Program-made: the position numbers and the translations under genes
Assembly (NCBI GenBank): GCA_947446855.1
Contig: CANFIH010000005.1
Coordinates: 1-62,738 of the forward strand
Direction: 5' to 3'
Source of the DNA: Burkholderiales bacterium
GTDB taxonomy: Bacteria; Pseudomonadota; Gammaproteobacteria; Burkholderiales; Burkholderiaceae_C
DNA length: 62,738 nucleotides
Notes under the pieces: generated by a model
Told to the model about the DNA's origin: nothing
What the model saw: the letters and a program-made list of their open reading frames with translations, nothing else
The model's database searches: none
In this document: positions 8,357 to 17,147 of the stretch, in pieces
Layout: every line of letters starts with the position of its first letter
How positions within the stretch are numbered: the first letter of the stretch is position 1

Positions 8357-8935
8357 GTGGCATATTTGATTTTGGGTTTGGCTCTGTTTTTAGGCGTGCA
8401 CTCGGTGCGAATTTTTGCCGATGGTTGGCGCACGCAAACCATTGCCCGGGTGGGGGCAAGTGCCTTCAAGGCCGGGTATGCGGTTGTGTCCTTGCTCGGT
8501 TTTGTACTCATCGTCTGGGGCTTTGGTATCGCCCGTGAAGTACCTACCGTGCTATGGATCCCCCCGCATGGCATGCGCCATGGTGCTGCATTGCTCAATG
8601 TGCTGGCCTTTGTGTTGCTGATGGCGGCTTATGTGCCCAGAAACGGCATCAAGGCCCGTGTCCATCACCCCATGGTGCTGGCCGTCAAGACTTGGTCTTT
8701 TGCGCATCTGATTTCCAACGGCAACTTGGCGCATGTGGTGCTGTTTGGCCCCTTTCTGGCCTGGGCGGTACTGGACTTCATCAGCGCGCGGCGCCGCGAC
8801 CGGGTACAGGGCACGCAATACCCTGCCGGAACTGGTTCGGCAACGGTCTTGACCCTGTTGTTGGGTGTCGTGCTGGCGGGTGTATTTGCCATGTGGCTGC
8901 ATGGCCTGTTGATTGGCATCAAGCCATTCGGCTAG
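8357..8935 (+). CDS. NnrU family membrane protein
   Basis: A 192-residue integral membrane protein with about five to six hydrophobic segments. It opens LILGLALFLGVHSVRIFADGWR, and the block HPMVLAVKTWSFAHLISNGNLAHVVLFG is characteristic of NnrU, a protein first noted beside nitric-oxide reductase genes and related to NnrS-region membrane proteins and isoprenoid-modifying enzymes. No denitrification genes are near, so a role in nitric-oxide metabolism is not supported here. It follows the cyclase gene with a 33-base gap and may be co-transcribed. Confidence 0.88.
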   Translation: MAYLILGLALFLGVHSVRIFADGWRTQTIARVGASAFKAGYAVVSLLGFVLIVWGFGIAREVPTVLWIPPHGMRHGAALLNVLAFVLLMAAYVPRNGIKARVHHPMVLAVKTWSFAHLISNGNLAHVVLFGPFLAWAVLDFISARRRDRVQGTQYPAGTGSATVLTLLLGVVLAGVFAMWLHGLLIGIKPFG

Positions 8936-8972
8936 TTGTTTAGCGCTGGCGTCAGGCTGAACGGACGGAAGC

Positions 8973-9182
8973 TCAGTGCTCCATGAACCACTGGATGAAG
9001 TACTTGGCGACAAAGCCGACCATGCCAAAGGCCAGGCCCAGAAAGATCACAAAGGTGCCGAACTTGCCGGCCTTGGACTCCCATGCCAGATGGCCGATGA
9101 TGAACAACATGTAGAGCATGAAGCCACCCACCCCGAAGCTGAGGCCAAAGGTTGCGATTTGCTCTTCAGAAAAACCAAACAT
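8973..9182 (-). CDS. DUF2788 small membrane protein
   Basis: A 69-residue protein with two membrane-spanning segments (about residues 10-30 and 42-62) matching the DUF2788 family: FGLSFGVGGFMLYMLFIIGHLAWESKAGKFG then TFVIFLGLAFGMVGFVAKYFIQW. Function is unknown. The ATG at 9182 overlaps the TGA of the upstream gene as TGATG, so translation is probably coupled. An in-frame TTG one codon upstream is less likely. Confidence 0.85.
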   Translation of the reverse strand: MFGFSEEQIATFGLSFGVGGFMLYMLFIIGHLAWESKAGKFGTFVIFLGLAFGMVGFVAKYFIQWFMEH

Positions 9183-10033
9183 CAAAGATCACCAAATTTG
9201 CTATCCGGGGCCGACAAGGCATCCCGAGCCGGCAGGTGCGAGGCATCCACCAGGTCATGGTAGGCATGCCAGCTGGCGTGGCCCAGCATGGGCAGCACGG
9301 GGATCAACCCCAGCAGCAAAGAGCCCAGCCCCAGCAGGGTAAAAATCATGATGATGCTGGCCCAGAAAGCCATGGGCATGGGATTCACCAGTACGGTTTG
9401 CCAGCTGGTCAGCACTGCCTGCATCAGGGTGACACGACGGTCCAGCAGCAGTGGCATGGCGACCACGCTGGATGCAAACAGGGGGGCCGCCATGACGCCA
9501 CCCAAAGCCAGCCAGATTTCGAATAGCCAGCCATCCTTTGCCAGCATCACATGGTGCACAAAATCGAGTGGATTGTTGATGGGTACGGGCGCCAGCAAGG
9601 TGATGAGGGCGGCTGAAGTCAGTACCCAGCCGGTGGCGGCTGCGGCCAGCAGGGCACCGAACTGCAGCATGCACCAGTAATCGCTGTCCCACTTGTTGAA
9701 ATGGCTGTTTTGCCAGTTCAGCCAGGTTTTCAAAACGACTGAAAAATTGGGTTTTTCCCGCCGCTCGATGGCACGGCTGAGGGCGTATAGACTCGTAGCC
9801 AGCACCGGCGCAATCACCATGAAACCTGAAATGGCACCCGCCAGCAACCAGAAACGGTGGCGGGCAAAGGCAATGATGGCCATGCCACCGAGCGAGAGCA
9901 CCAAGCCATGCAGAATGCTGATCCAGCCCGCCTTGGCAATATCGCGCCAGGCCATGACCAGCCAAATCAGGGGCTGCATCATGCCCACTGTTCGAACCAG
10001 AGGCAGATTGCTTGATGGAGTAGTGGTGGGCAT
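9182..10033 (-). CDS. DUF2189 integral membrane protein (BPSS1780-like)
   Basis: About 283 residues with six or more hydrophobic segments after a short polar N-terminus. The stretch IGFM-like VIAPVLATSLYALSRAIERRE and the motif [19 protein letters not shown] fit the DUF2189 predicted membrane protein family common in proteobacteria. Function is unknown. I use the ATG at 10033 (MPTTTPSSNLPLVRTV); an upstream in-frame start would add 29 non-conserved residues. It forms a two-gene operon with the DUF2788 protein, with overlapping stop and start. Confidence 0.82.
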   Translation of the reverse strand: MPTTTPSSNLPLVRTVGMMQPLIWLVMAWRDIAKAGWISILHGLVLSLGGMAIIAFARHRFWLLAGAISGFMVIAPVLATSLYALSRAIERREKPNFSVVLKTWLNWQNSHFNKWDSDYWCMLQFGALLAAAATGWVLTSAALITLLAPVPINNPLDFVHHVMLAKDGWLFEIWLALGGVMAAPLFASSVVAMPLLLDRRVTLMQAVLTSWQTVLVNPMPMAFWASIIMIFTLLGLGSLLLGLIPVLPMLGHASWHAYHDLVDASHLPARDALSAPDSKFGDL

Positions 10034-10157
10034 GGCGTTAAGTGTGGGAGTGTAGTGCCGCGCCCATCTTACAGGCTTGATGTCAGTCAACAGCGCTGCT
10101 CCCGACGGCATGGCTGCCACGCATAATGAACGGCTCCAGTATTAAAGGAAAACCACC

Positions 10158-10523
10158 ATGCCTCGTTCCGTACTAGAAGAAGCCAAGCTGCATCCGGCGA
10201 TTCGCCAGCACGTTGCCGAGCATGAGGCTGACATTGTGAGGGAGGTGCAAACGGCTGTTGCGGCCCATGCAGTGGTGGTGGTCGGCATGGCTGCCAATCC
10301 GTTTCCCAAGAAAGCCTGCAAGGCATTGGACAGGGCCGGAATCGCCTACCAATACCTGCAATACGGCAGCTACTTCAGCGGCTGGCGCCGGCGCAATGCC
10401 TTGAAGATGTGGACCGGTTGGCCCACTTTCCCCATGGTGTTTGTGAAAGGCACACTGGTTGGTGGTGCAAGCGATCTGCAGGCACTGATTGCCAGCGGCG
10501 AACTCAAAAAAACACTGGCCTGA
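10158..10523 (+). CDS. Glutaredoxin-fold protein with degenerate active site
   Basis: A 121-residue glutaredoxin-like domain. Fold markers are present: the cis-Pro region GWPTFPMVFVKG, and the glutathione-binding GGASDL motif near the C-terminus. The position of the usual CPYC or CGFS active site reads NPFP (residues 47-50), with no Cys; the nearest Cys is residue 54 four residues later in KKAC. Dithiol and ordinary monothiol chemistry therefore look unlikely. It may bind glutathione or act as a non-redox partner. Divergent from the DUF2189 gene; its 3' end overlaps a terminator for the opposite-strand gene. Confidence 0.8.
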   Translation: MPRSVLEEAKLHPAIRQHVAEHEADIVREVQTAVAAHAVVVVGMAANPFPKKACKALDRAGIAYQYLQYGSYFSGWRRRNALKMWTGWPTFPMVFVKGTLVGGASDLQALIASGELKKTLA

Positions 10524-10540
10524 GCAGGCTCAGGCCAGTG
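10513..10540 (-). terminator. Intrinsic terminator of the Spy-like gene
   Basis: A perfect 12-bp stem (CACTGGCCTGAG with CTCAGGCCAGTG) around a CAGG tetraloop. On the minus strand it is followed by seven T residues, a textbook intrinsic terminator 16 bases past the Spy-like stop codon. It overlaps the last codons and stop of the convergent glutaredoxin-fold gene. Confidence 0.85.
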
Positions 10541-10555
10541 CACCGCGTTGCGGGT

Positions 10556-11062
10556 TTATGGCTTGGGTTCTGGCTTCAGGTCAGGACGACCGTGCATGCG
10601 GCTGTGCTTGTCACCGCGCATGTCCATACGGGCATGCTCTGAATCAAAGGTTTTCTTCTGTTCAGGGCTCAAAGTGGCATAGAAAGTCTTGGTTGCCTCA
10701 GCGCGCTTGTCCATAGCGGCTTCCATGGCGGCCATTTTGTCCTTGTGCATCGCGCGCATTTTGTCGATACGTTCCGGGGTGGTGAGCTTGTCCATGTCAG
10801 CACGGTTGGGGTGATTGCCCATCATGCCGGCCGGGGGCTTCATGCTCTCGGTAAAAGTAGTCCAGGCGGCTTCTTGTGACGCCGCGAGTTTGAGCTTGGC
10901 TTTCAATTCGGATAAATGATTGGCATGCATTTGCTCCATCTTGGCCATGTCATGCTGGGGCATGCCTTCATGTCCCATCATGCCGCCATCCATTTGCGCA
11001 AACGCAGTACCGGCGGCAGCCATCACACCAGCGATGACCAGAGATTGAATCAATGTTTTCAT
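10556..11062 (-). CDS. Spy/CpxP-like periplasmic protein, Met/His-rich
   Basis: A 168-residue exported protein. Residues 1-22 are a signal peptide (MKTLIQSLVIAGVMAAAGTA, cleaved around AFA). The mature N-terminus is rich in Met and His (GGMMGHEGMPQHDMAKMEQMHANH). The rest is helical with Spy/CpxP features, including YATLSPEQKKTFD, an LTxxQ-type motif. Spy and CpxP are envelope-stress chaperones. The Met/His richness and a location 3 kb from copA suggest periplasmic copper binding, which is inference. A GTG or ATG further upstream is possible but the signal peptide fixes the start at 11062. Confidence 0.82.
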   Translation of the reverse strand: MKTLIQSLVIAGVMAAAGTAFAQMDGGMMGHEGMPQHDMAKMEQMHANHLSELKAKLKLAASQEAAWTTFTESMKPPAGMMGNHPNRADMDKLTTPERIDKMRAMHKDKMAAMEAAMDKRAEATKTFYATLSPEQKKTFDSEHARMDMRGDKHSRMHGRPDLKPEPKP

Positions 11063-11255
11063 GGTTTTATTCCTTCCGTTAAGGGTGGTCACTTGCGAAC
11101 ATCGCTCACAACCTGCAGGCAGTGTGCAGCGCCTGTGTATCGCGCGCATGGCGCTGGGAAAAGGGTTTGTAAAGTTGCATGAAAATTTGCTGCAACGCTT
11201 GCGCTGACAATAGAGTCTGCGCCGCTATTCAGCGGCCGGAAGAAGAAGGAAAGCT

Positions 11256-12173
11256 GTGTTCAAGAATGTGATGATGTACCGCATGCTGTCGCCCTGGACG
11301 GTGACCATGCCCCAACTGGAAGAAGCGCTGGAGTCTGCGCGCTATGTGGAATGTGCCGGCTCGCAGGAAAAGTCGGTCGGTTGGGTCGAGCCGCGCGGCA
11401 AGGCCAATGGCGCGCTGGTGGAAGTGGTGGCTGGCCAATGGATTGTCAAGCTGATGGTGGAAACCAAGGTCTTGCCGGCCTCGGTGGTGAAACGCCGGGC
11501 CCAGGAACAACTTGCCCAGATTGAAGCCACGACCGGGCGCAAGCCCGGCAAGAAAGAAGCACGCGAGATTCTGGACGACGCCCGCATGAGCCTGATGCCC
11601 ATGGCCTTTACCAAGCAGGGTGCGACGGTGGTCTGGATCGATCCGCAGGCGATGCTGCTGGTGCTGGATGCTGGCAGCCAGGGTCGGGCCGATGAGGTCA
11701 TGAGCTGTCTCGTCAACGCCATCGAAGGCTTTGCCGTGCAACTGATCAATACCGAGATGTCTCCAGCCGCCGGCATGGCCCAATGGCTGGCAACCAAGGA
11801 AGCACCGTTTGCCTTCAGCGTGGACCGGGAATGTGAGTTAAAGGCGGCCGACGAATCCAAGGCTGTGGTGCGCTACACCCGCCATGCGCTGGACACCGAC
11901 GAGGTGACCGAGCACATTGCCCAGGGCAAGATGCCCACCCGCCTGGCCATGACCTGGAACGACCATGTGTCTTTCGTACTGACCGAGGCGCTGCAGCTCA
12001 AGAAAGTGGCTGTGCTGGATGTGGTGTTTGAAGCCGCATCGGCCTTGGCCTCCGACGGCAAGGATGACAACTTCGATGGCGATGTGGCCATTGCCACGGG
12101 TGAATTGCAGAAGCTGATTCCGGACCTGCTGGAGGCTTTGGGCGGCGAGGTGCTGCCTATTCCGGCAGTCTAA
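11256..12173 (+). CDS. rdgC: Recombination-associated protein RdgC
   Basis: A 305-residue protein aligning end to end with RdgC: MFKNVMMYRMLSPW at the start, the central ARMSLMPMAFTKQGATVVWIDP-type block, and the C-terminal LVLTEALQLKK region. RdgC forms a ring on double-stranded DNA and restrains RecA-mediated recombination. The start codon is GTG at 11256 with GAAGGA six bases upstream. Monocistronic; neighbours are unrelated. Confidence 0.96.
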   Translation: MFKNVMMYRMLSPWTVTMPQLEEALESARYVECAGSQEKSVGWVEPRGKANGALVEVVAGQWIVKLMVETKVLPASVVKRRAQEQLAQIEATTGRKPGKKEAREILDDARMSLMPMAFTKQGATVVWIDPQAMLLVLDAGSQGRADEVMSCLVNAIEGFAVQLINTEMSPAAGMAQWLATKEAPFAFSVDRECELKAADESKAVVRYTRHALDTDEVTEHIAQGKMPTRLAMTWNDHVSFVLTEALQLKKVAVLDVVFEAASALASDGKDDNFDGDVAIATGELQKLIPDLLEALGGEVLPIPAV

Positions 12174-12196
12174 GCCTGGGCGCCTAGCAAGCGGAA

Positions 12197-12646
12197 TCAG
12201 TCGCGGCGACCGCTACCGCCATGGCGGTCCCAATCGCGGCGGTATTCGTCGTGGCGCTCCCAAGCGCGCTCATGTCCACCCCAGCCGCGGCGGCCGTAAT
12301 CATGCACCGGGTAGTAGTTGACCCGCTCCACCTCGCGGTAACTGTATGCAGGTGCCTGGCGGTAGGGCTGTTCGTAAACGACGTTGCGCACCGGTTCGCT
12401 ACGGCGACGCTCGCCGTTGCTGGCGATGCTGACACCGGCCACGCCGCCGACGGCCGCACCAATCATGGCGCCATCACGCCCGCCCATGGACTGACCGATC
12501 AAGGCGCCGGCCATGGCGCCCAAGCCTCCGCCCAGAATCGGATTGAGGTTGTCGGCATGGGCTGCTTGTCCGGCCAACGCCGCAAAGGCCAGGGTCAGTG
12601 TGGCGGTGGTGCGCAGAACCTTGTTTCGGCTTGCAGAGGTAAACAT
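12197..12646 (-). CDS. Glycine-zipper outer membrane-associated protein
   Basis: A 149-residue exported protein. A signal peptide covers about residues 1-30 (hydrophobic TATLTLAFAALAGQAAHA). It is followed by a glycine-zipper stretch (ILGGGLGAMAGALIGQSMGGRDGAMIGAAVGGVAG) like that of Rick_17kDa or YMGG-like proteins, then a charged Tyr/Arg/Gly-rich tail. Such proteins associate with the outer membrane; the specific role is unknown. I use the ATG at 12646; seven further codons upstream are open but lack conservation. Confidence 0.78.
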   Translation of the reverse strand: MFTSASRNKVLRTTATLTLAFAALAGQAAHADNLNPILGGGLGAMAGALIGQSMGGRDGAMIGAAVGGVAGVSIASNGERRRSEPVRNVVYEQPYRQAPAYSYREVERVNYYPVHDYGRRGWGGHERAWERHDEYRRDWDRHGGSGRRD

Positions 12647-12778
12647 GGCGTTGGTGGGTTGTGACACCCGGTACCGCCAAACGTGGCGGCTTCTGACTAT
12701 TCAACGGACGCAAGTGCCAGGCGATGACCCGGTTAACAAGGTCTTACAACTTCGCACAGTGCGAGAGTCAAGGCCGGA

Positions 12779-13693
12779 TCAGCCCATGCGCCCGGCCTGG
12801 AAATCTTCCACGGCCTTCATCAACTCATCGCGCGTGTTCATGACAAAGGGGCCGTATTGCGCAATCGGTTCGTGCAGAGGCTTGCCGGCAATCAGCAGGG
12901 CGCGGGCCGGCTCGTGCGAGCGTTCAGACTGCAGCATCACGGCATCACCCGCGTTCTTCAAAATCGCCATGCGCTTGCACGGCACCGCTGTGGCCCGGCC
13001 TTCGGCGTCCAGCACCTGTACGGTGCCACGGTAGACGTACAGAAAGGCGTTGTGCTCCTGCGGCACCGGCTGGGTGATGCTGGCGCCGCCGGCAGGGAAC
13101 TGCAGGTCCAGATACAGCGGATCGGTCGGGTAGTCGGCCACAGGGCGGTGCATGGCACCCTCGACCCCGTGGCTGCTGCCGGAGATCACGCGCACCCGCA
13201 CGCCGCCGCGCGGGTCGTCACCCTCGCCCACGGGGGTGGTGACTTCGGGGATGGCTTCGCTCTGGATGTCGCGGTACCAGGGCTTGCACAGCTTGTCCCT
13301 ACCCGGCAGGTTGAGCCAGAGCTGAAAGCCCTCCATCACGCCTTCTTCCTGCTCCGGCATCTCGCTGTGGACCAGGCCGAAACCGGCCGTCATCCACTGC
13401 ACGCCGCCGTTTTGCAGCAGGCCTTCGTGGCCGCCGCTGTCCTTGTGGCGCATGCGCCCGGCAATCATGTAGGTGACCGTCTCGAAACCCCGGTGCGGGT
13501 GGTTGGGAAAACCCGCGCCATAGTCTTCCGGGTTGTCGCTGGCGAAGTTGTCCAGCATCAGAAACGGGTCCAGGCGTTTTTGCAGATCCTGCGTCAGCAC
13601 ACGGGTGAGCTTGACGCCGGCCCCATCGCTGGTGGGTTGGCCGGTGACCAGGCGCTCGACCTGGCGCAATGCGGAGGAGGTGGGTGCGTTCAT
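12779..13693 (-). CDS. Pirin family protein
   Basis: A 304-residue bicupin of the pirin family. The metal-binding N-terminal cupin has HPHRGFETVTYMIAGRMRHKDSGG, giving the His ligands, and QWMTAGFGLVHSE, giving His and Glu. The C-terminal cupin follows with LYVYRGTVQVLD. Pirins include quercetinases and redox or stress regulators; which activity this one has is not visible. Full length. Adjacent but unlinked in function to the copper genes. Confidence 0.93.
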   Translation of the reverse strand: MNAPTSSALRQVERLVTGQPTSDGAGVKLTRVLTQDLQKRLDPFLMLDNFASDNPEDYGAGFPNHPHRGFETVTYMIAGRMRHKDSGGHEGLLQNGGVQWMTAGFGLVHSEMPEQEEGVMEGFQLWLNLPGRDKLCKPWYRDIQSEAIPEVTTPVGEGDDPRGGVRVRVISGSSHGVEGAMHRPVADYPTDPLYLDLQFPAGGASITQPVPQEHNAFLYVYRGTVQVLDAEGRATAVPCKRMAILKNAGDAVMLQSERSHEPARALLIAGKPLHEPIAQYGPFVMNTRDELMKAVEDFQAGRMG

Positions 13694-13740
13694 GGCGCTG
13701 ATTATCTGGTCTTCGCGTCAAGCGTGCGCTGTGAGCCGGT

Positions 13741-13938
13741 TCAGGCGGCGACCGTGTAGCCTTCTTCGGCAATGGCCTGGGCCAGCGTTTCGCGCGGCTG
13801 CTCGGAGGCGATTTGCACCAGGTTCTGGGTGCGGTCGATCTGCACCTGGGCTTGCGGGTCGGCTTGCAGAATGGCGCGGGTAACGGCTTTCTCGCAGTGG
13901 CCGCAGGTCATTCCAGTGACGGTAAAGGTCTGGTTCAT
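13741..13938 (-). CDS. CopZ-like copper chaperone (HMA domain)
   Basis: A 65-residue single heavy-metal-associated domain with the metal site GMTCGHC at residues 9-15 and the typical beta-alpha-beta-beta-alpha-beta pattern. It should bind Cu(I) in the cytoplasm and hand it to the P-type ATPase encoded divergently 142 bases away. Its own promoter contains a MerR/CueR-type operator, so it is probably copper-induced. Length is normal for CopZ-like chaperones. Confidence 0.92.
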   Translation of the reverse strand: MNQTFTVTGMTCGHCEKAVTRAILQADPQAQVQIDRTQNLVQIASEQPRETLAQAIAEEGYTVAA

Positions 13939-13974
13939 GGTTTCTCCAAAGGTGCTGGGTTACGAATGGAGCAT

Positions 13975-14005
13975 AGTGTGAACCTTTCCACGGTAGCAAG
14001 GTCAA
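13975..14005 (-). promoter_or_regulatory. CueR-type promoter and operator of the copper chaperone gene
   Basis: On the minus strand a -35 TTGACC and a -10 CACACT are separated by 19 bases, the extended spacer typical of MerR-family promoters. Between them lies the dyad ACCTTGC-n7-GGAAAGGT (13982-14002), close to the known CueR operator. Expected to respond to Cu(I) or Ag(I). No cueR gene is visible in the window. Confidence 0.8.
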
Positions 14006-14043
14006 GCACTTCTTGCGCCTTGGCATGTGGCTGCTGAAAGCCC

Positions 14044-14074
14044 TTGACCTTGCGACCGTAGGAAGCTTTAGGCT
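14044..14074 (+). promoter_or_regulatory. CueR-type promoter and operator of copA
   Basis: TTGACC (14044-14049) and TAGGCT (14069-14074) are separated by exactly 19 bases. The dyad ACCTTGC-n7-GGAAGCT spans the spacer, a MerR/CueR operator arrangement. The -10 ends only six bases before the copA ATG at 14081, so the transcript would have almost no leader, or translation starts at a downstream codon. Confidence 0.8.
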
Positions 14075-14080
14075 CAGCCC

Positions 14081-16378
14081 ATGAACAACGAAGCAACTCT
14101 GGATATTGGTATTGGTGGCATGACCTGCGCTTCCTGCGTGGCGCGGGTGGAGCGCGCGCTGAAAAAGGTGCCGGGTGTGTCCGGGGTGGCGGTCAATCTG
14201 GCGACCGAATCGGCGCGGGTGCAACTGGCAACTGCCGATGCGGCGGAGGCTGCCGCCCCAGTGCCTGCAGTGAATATGGAGGCGCGCCTGCGCCGGGCCG
14301 TGCGCGATGCCGGCTACGAACCGCGCGCCGCCAACACCATGCTGGATGCACCCGATGCCTCGCCCTGGGCCGGCTTTGCGCCGATTGCCTGGGGCCTGGC
14401 GCTGTCGGCCCCGCTGGTGTTGCCCATGCTGGGTGATTTGTTCGGGCTGCACTGGATGTTGCCTGCGCTGTGGCAATTCCTGCTGGCCACGCCGGTGCAG
14501 TTTGTTTTGGGTGCGCGCTTCTACAAGGCTGGCTGGCATGCGCTGCTGAACCTGAGCGGCAACATGGATTTGCTGGTGGCCATTGGCACGACGGCGGGCT
14601 GGGCGCTCTCGGTCTGGCTCTGGCTGACGGCGGAGCCGGGCGCCATGGTGCATCTGTACTTCGAGGGCTCGGCCCTGGTGGTGACGCTGGTGCTGCTGGG
14701 CAAATGGCTGGAGGCCGGTGCCAAGCGCCAGACCACCTCCGCCATCCGCGCGCTGCATGCGTTGCGGCCCGAAGTGGCGCATTTGATTGGCTTGGACGGC
14801 GAGGTCGATGTGCCGGCCGACGAGGTGCTGGTCGGTGACAAACTGATCGTCAAGCCGGGAGAGCGCTTTGCCGCCGATGGCGTGCTGCTGGAGGGATTCA
14901 CCCAGGTGGATGAGTCCATGCTGACCGGCGAATCCCTGCCCGTGGCCAAGGAGGTGGACAGCCTGCTGACGGCCGGCTCCATCAATGGCGACGGCCGCGT
15001 GCTGATGCGGGTGCGCGCCGTGGGAACCGACACCATGCTCTCGCACATCATCCGGCTGGTGGAGGATGCCCAGGCCGCCAAGGCGCCTATCCAGCGCCTG
15101 GTGGACCAGGTCAGCGCCGTGTTTGTGCCGGTGGTGCTGGGCATTGCGCTGCTCACCCTGCTGGGCTGGTGGCTGAGCGGTCACAGCTTTGAGATGGCGC
15201 TGATCAATGCGGTGGCCGTGCTGGTGATTGCCTGCCCCTGCGCGCTGGGGCTGGCGACACCGGCGGCCATCATGGCGGGCACCGGCGTGGCCGCGAAATA
15301 CGGCATTCTGATCAAGGATGCCGAGGCGCTGGAACTGGCACACAAGATCGATACCGTGGTGTTTGACAAGACCGGCACCTTGACGGTGGGACGCCCCAAG
15401 CTGCTGGAACTGGCATGCGTACCGGAAGATGCGCAAAACCGCCAGCACGCGCAAGAGCGGGATCGCGACGGCGGCCTGCCGCGTGCCGAAATCCTGCAAC
15501 TGGCGGCCAGCCTGCAAAGCGGCTCCGAACATCCCTTGGCCCGCGCTGTGCTGGCGTCTGCCAAGGCCGAGGGCCAGGCCTTGCTGGCGGCGACGGATGT
15601 CAGCGCCGTGCCCGGACGCGGCATGCAGGGGCTGGTCGATGGCCGGCGCTTGCTGTTGGGCAGCCTGCGCTGGATGGATGAGTTGCAAGTGGGTTTGGGC
15701 CCGTTGGCGGCCAGCGCGGCGCAATGGCAGGCGCAAGGCGCCACCGTATCGGCGTTGGCCGAACAGGTCACGCAGGGAGGCCTGGAAAGGGTGGTCTTGC
15801 TTGCCCTGATGGCCTTTGGCGACGAGCCCAAGCCTGCGGCCAAGCAGGCGCTGGACGCTTTGCGTGCGCGTGGCCTGCGGGTGCTGATGCTGTCCGGCGA
15901 TAACCAGGGCGCCGCCGAGGCCATGGCGCGCCGCCTGGGCCTCAAGCCCGAGGCGGGTGAGGTGATGGCCGAGGTGTTGCCGGGCGACAAGGCGGCCCAG
16001 GTATTGCGCCTGAAAGCGGGCGGGCACCGCGTGCTGATGGTGGGTGACGGTGTCAACGATGCACCCGCCCTGGCCGCCGCCGATGTCGGCATGGCCATGG
16101 CGAATCCGGACGGCGGCGGCACCGATGTGGCCATGCATGCCGCCGGCATGACGCTGATGCGCGGCGACCTGCTGCTGGTCGCCGCGGCCCTGGACATCTC
16201 GGCGCGCACCGTGCGCAAGATCCGCCAGAACCTGTTCTGGGCCTTTGCCTACAACGTGGCCGGTATTCCGCTGGCGGCGCTGGGCTTTTTGAACCCGGTG
16301 TTTGCCGGAGCGGCCATGGCCATGAGTTCGGTCAGCGTCATGGCCAATGCGCTGCTGCTCAAACGCTGGAAGCCCTGA
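14081..16378 (+). CDS. copA: Copper-exporting P1B-type ATPase CopA
   Basis: A 765-residue P-type ATPase. One N-terminal metal-binding domain has GMTCASC (Cys16, Cys19). The intramembrane metal site CPC is at 385-387, with the phosphorylation motif DKTGT starting at Asp429 and the hinge GDGVND near residue 658. The TGES motif is present as [12 protein letters not shown]. It exports Cu(I) from the cytoplasm. A second HMA domain found in some homologs is absent. Divergent from the chaperone gene, and both promoters carry MerR-type 19-bp spacers. Confidence 0.95.
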   Translation: MNNEATLDIGIGGMTCASCVARVERALKKVPGVSGVAVNLATESARVQLATADAAEAAAPVPAVNMEARLRRAVRDAGYEPRAANTMLDAPDASPWAGFAPIAWGLALSAPLVLPMLGDLFGLHWMLPALWQFLLATPVQFVLGARFYKAGWHALLNLSGNMDLLVAIGTTAGWALSVWLWLTAEPGAMVHLYFEGSALVVTLVLLGKWLEAGAKRQTTSAIRALHALRPEVAHLIGLDGEVDVPADEVLVGDKLIVKPGERFAADGVLLEGFTQVDESMLTGESLPVAKEVDSLLTAGSINGDGRVLMRVRAVGTDTMLSHIIRLVEDAQAAKAPIQRLVDQVSAVFVPVVLGIALLTLLGWWLSGHSFEMALINAVAVLVIACPCALGLATPAAIMAGTGVAAKYGILIKDAEALELAHKIDTVVFDKTGTLTVGRPKLLELACVPEDAQNRQHAQERDRDGGLPRAEILQLAASLQSGSEHPLARAVLASAKAEGQALLAATDVSAVPGRGMQGLVDGRRLLLGSLRWMDELQVGLGPLAASAAQWQAQGATVSALAEQVTQGGLERVVLLALMAFGDEPKPAAKQALDALRARGLRVLMLSGDNQGAAEAMARRLGLKPEAGEVMAEVLPGDKAAQVLRLKAGGHRVLMVGDGVNDAPALAAADVGMAMANPDGGGTDVAMHAAGMTLMRGDLLLVAAALDISARTVRKIRQNLFWAFAYNVAGIPLAALGFLNPVFAGAAMAMSSVSVMANALLLKRWKP

Positions 16379-16483
16379 GCGCCAAATGCCAGCGCCGGTG
16401 GCTTGTGTCAGCGGTTGACCTCTGTCAATGCCAGGCCTGTCAGCATGTGAGAGCCTATGTGCCATAGAGTGAGGAGACAAGCC

Positions 16484-17050
16484 ATGGTACACAGCAGTTT
16501 GCAGACCATCCGCGACGAGCACACGGCGCTGGCTGCCATGCTGCACGCGTTGGGCAAGATGATTGACCGAGGCCCGGGCGATGAGCCCGAGCGCTATTTC
16601 GATGTGATGCGCGCCACGCTGTTCTACATCGACGAGTTCCCAGAGCGCAAGCACCACCCCAAGGAATCGCAACTGCTGTTCCCCCAAATTGCCCGGCGCA
16701 ACAGCGAATGCCATGCCGTGCTGGAGCGGCTGGAAAAAGACCATGCGGGCAGTGAGCGTGCGATTCGCGAACTGCAGCATCTGCTGCTGGCCTGGGAACT
16801 GGTGGGGGATTCGCGCCGCCAGGCGTTCGAGCAGGCCGCCAGAAAGTACCTTGAGCTGTACCAGAGCCATATGCAACTGGAAGACACCGTGATCTTGCCC
16901 TTGGCCGAGCAGGTGCTGGACGAAGCCGACTGGCTGCTGCTGGACGCCGCCTTTGCCAGCAACTGCGATCCGCTGACCGGCAAATACCCGCGCGACCCGA
17001 TGTACGACCGGCTGTTTACCCGCATCGTGATGAGCCGCGCTTCCAGCTAG
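16484..17050 (+). CDS. Hemerythrin domain-containing protein
   Basis: A 188-residue four-helix hemerythrin-like protein. Metal-ligand candidates occur in the expected order: HTALAAMLHAL near residue 15, the E-R-K-H-H-P-K-E segment near residue 56, and HMQLEDTVILPLAE near residue 126. Such proteins carry a di-iron site and sense or bind O2 or NO, or repair iron centres. The ATG at 16484 has GAGGAGAC upstream. It follows copA by about 105 bases; a link to copper stress is possible but unproven. Confidence 0.88.
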   Translation: MVHSSLQTIRDEHTALAAMLHALGKMIDRGPGDEPERYFDVMRATLFYIDEFPERKHHPKESQLLFPQIARRNSECHAVLERLEKDHAGSERAIRELQHLLLAWELVGDSRRQAFEQAARKYLELYQSHMQLEDTVILPLAEQVLDEADWLLLDAAFASNCDPLTGKYPRDPMYDRLFTRIVMSRASS

Positions 17051-17147
17051 CCCTTGGCGTCTGGTGGTGTGGAGACCACACCCTGGTGGGGAAATCGGTA
17101 CCCCGCTGTCGCCCTTGTTGCCGGGCTGCTGGGGCGCTGGCCCCACA

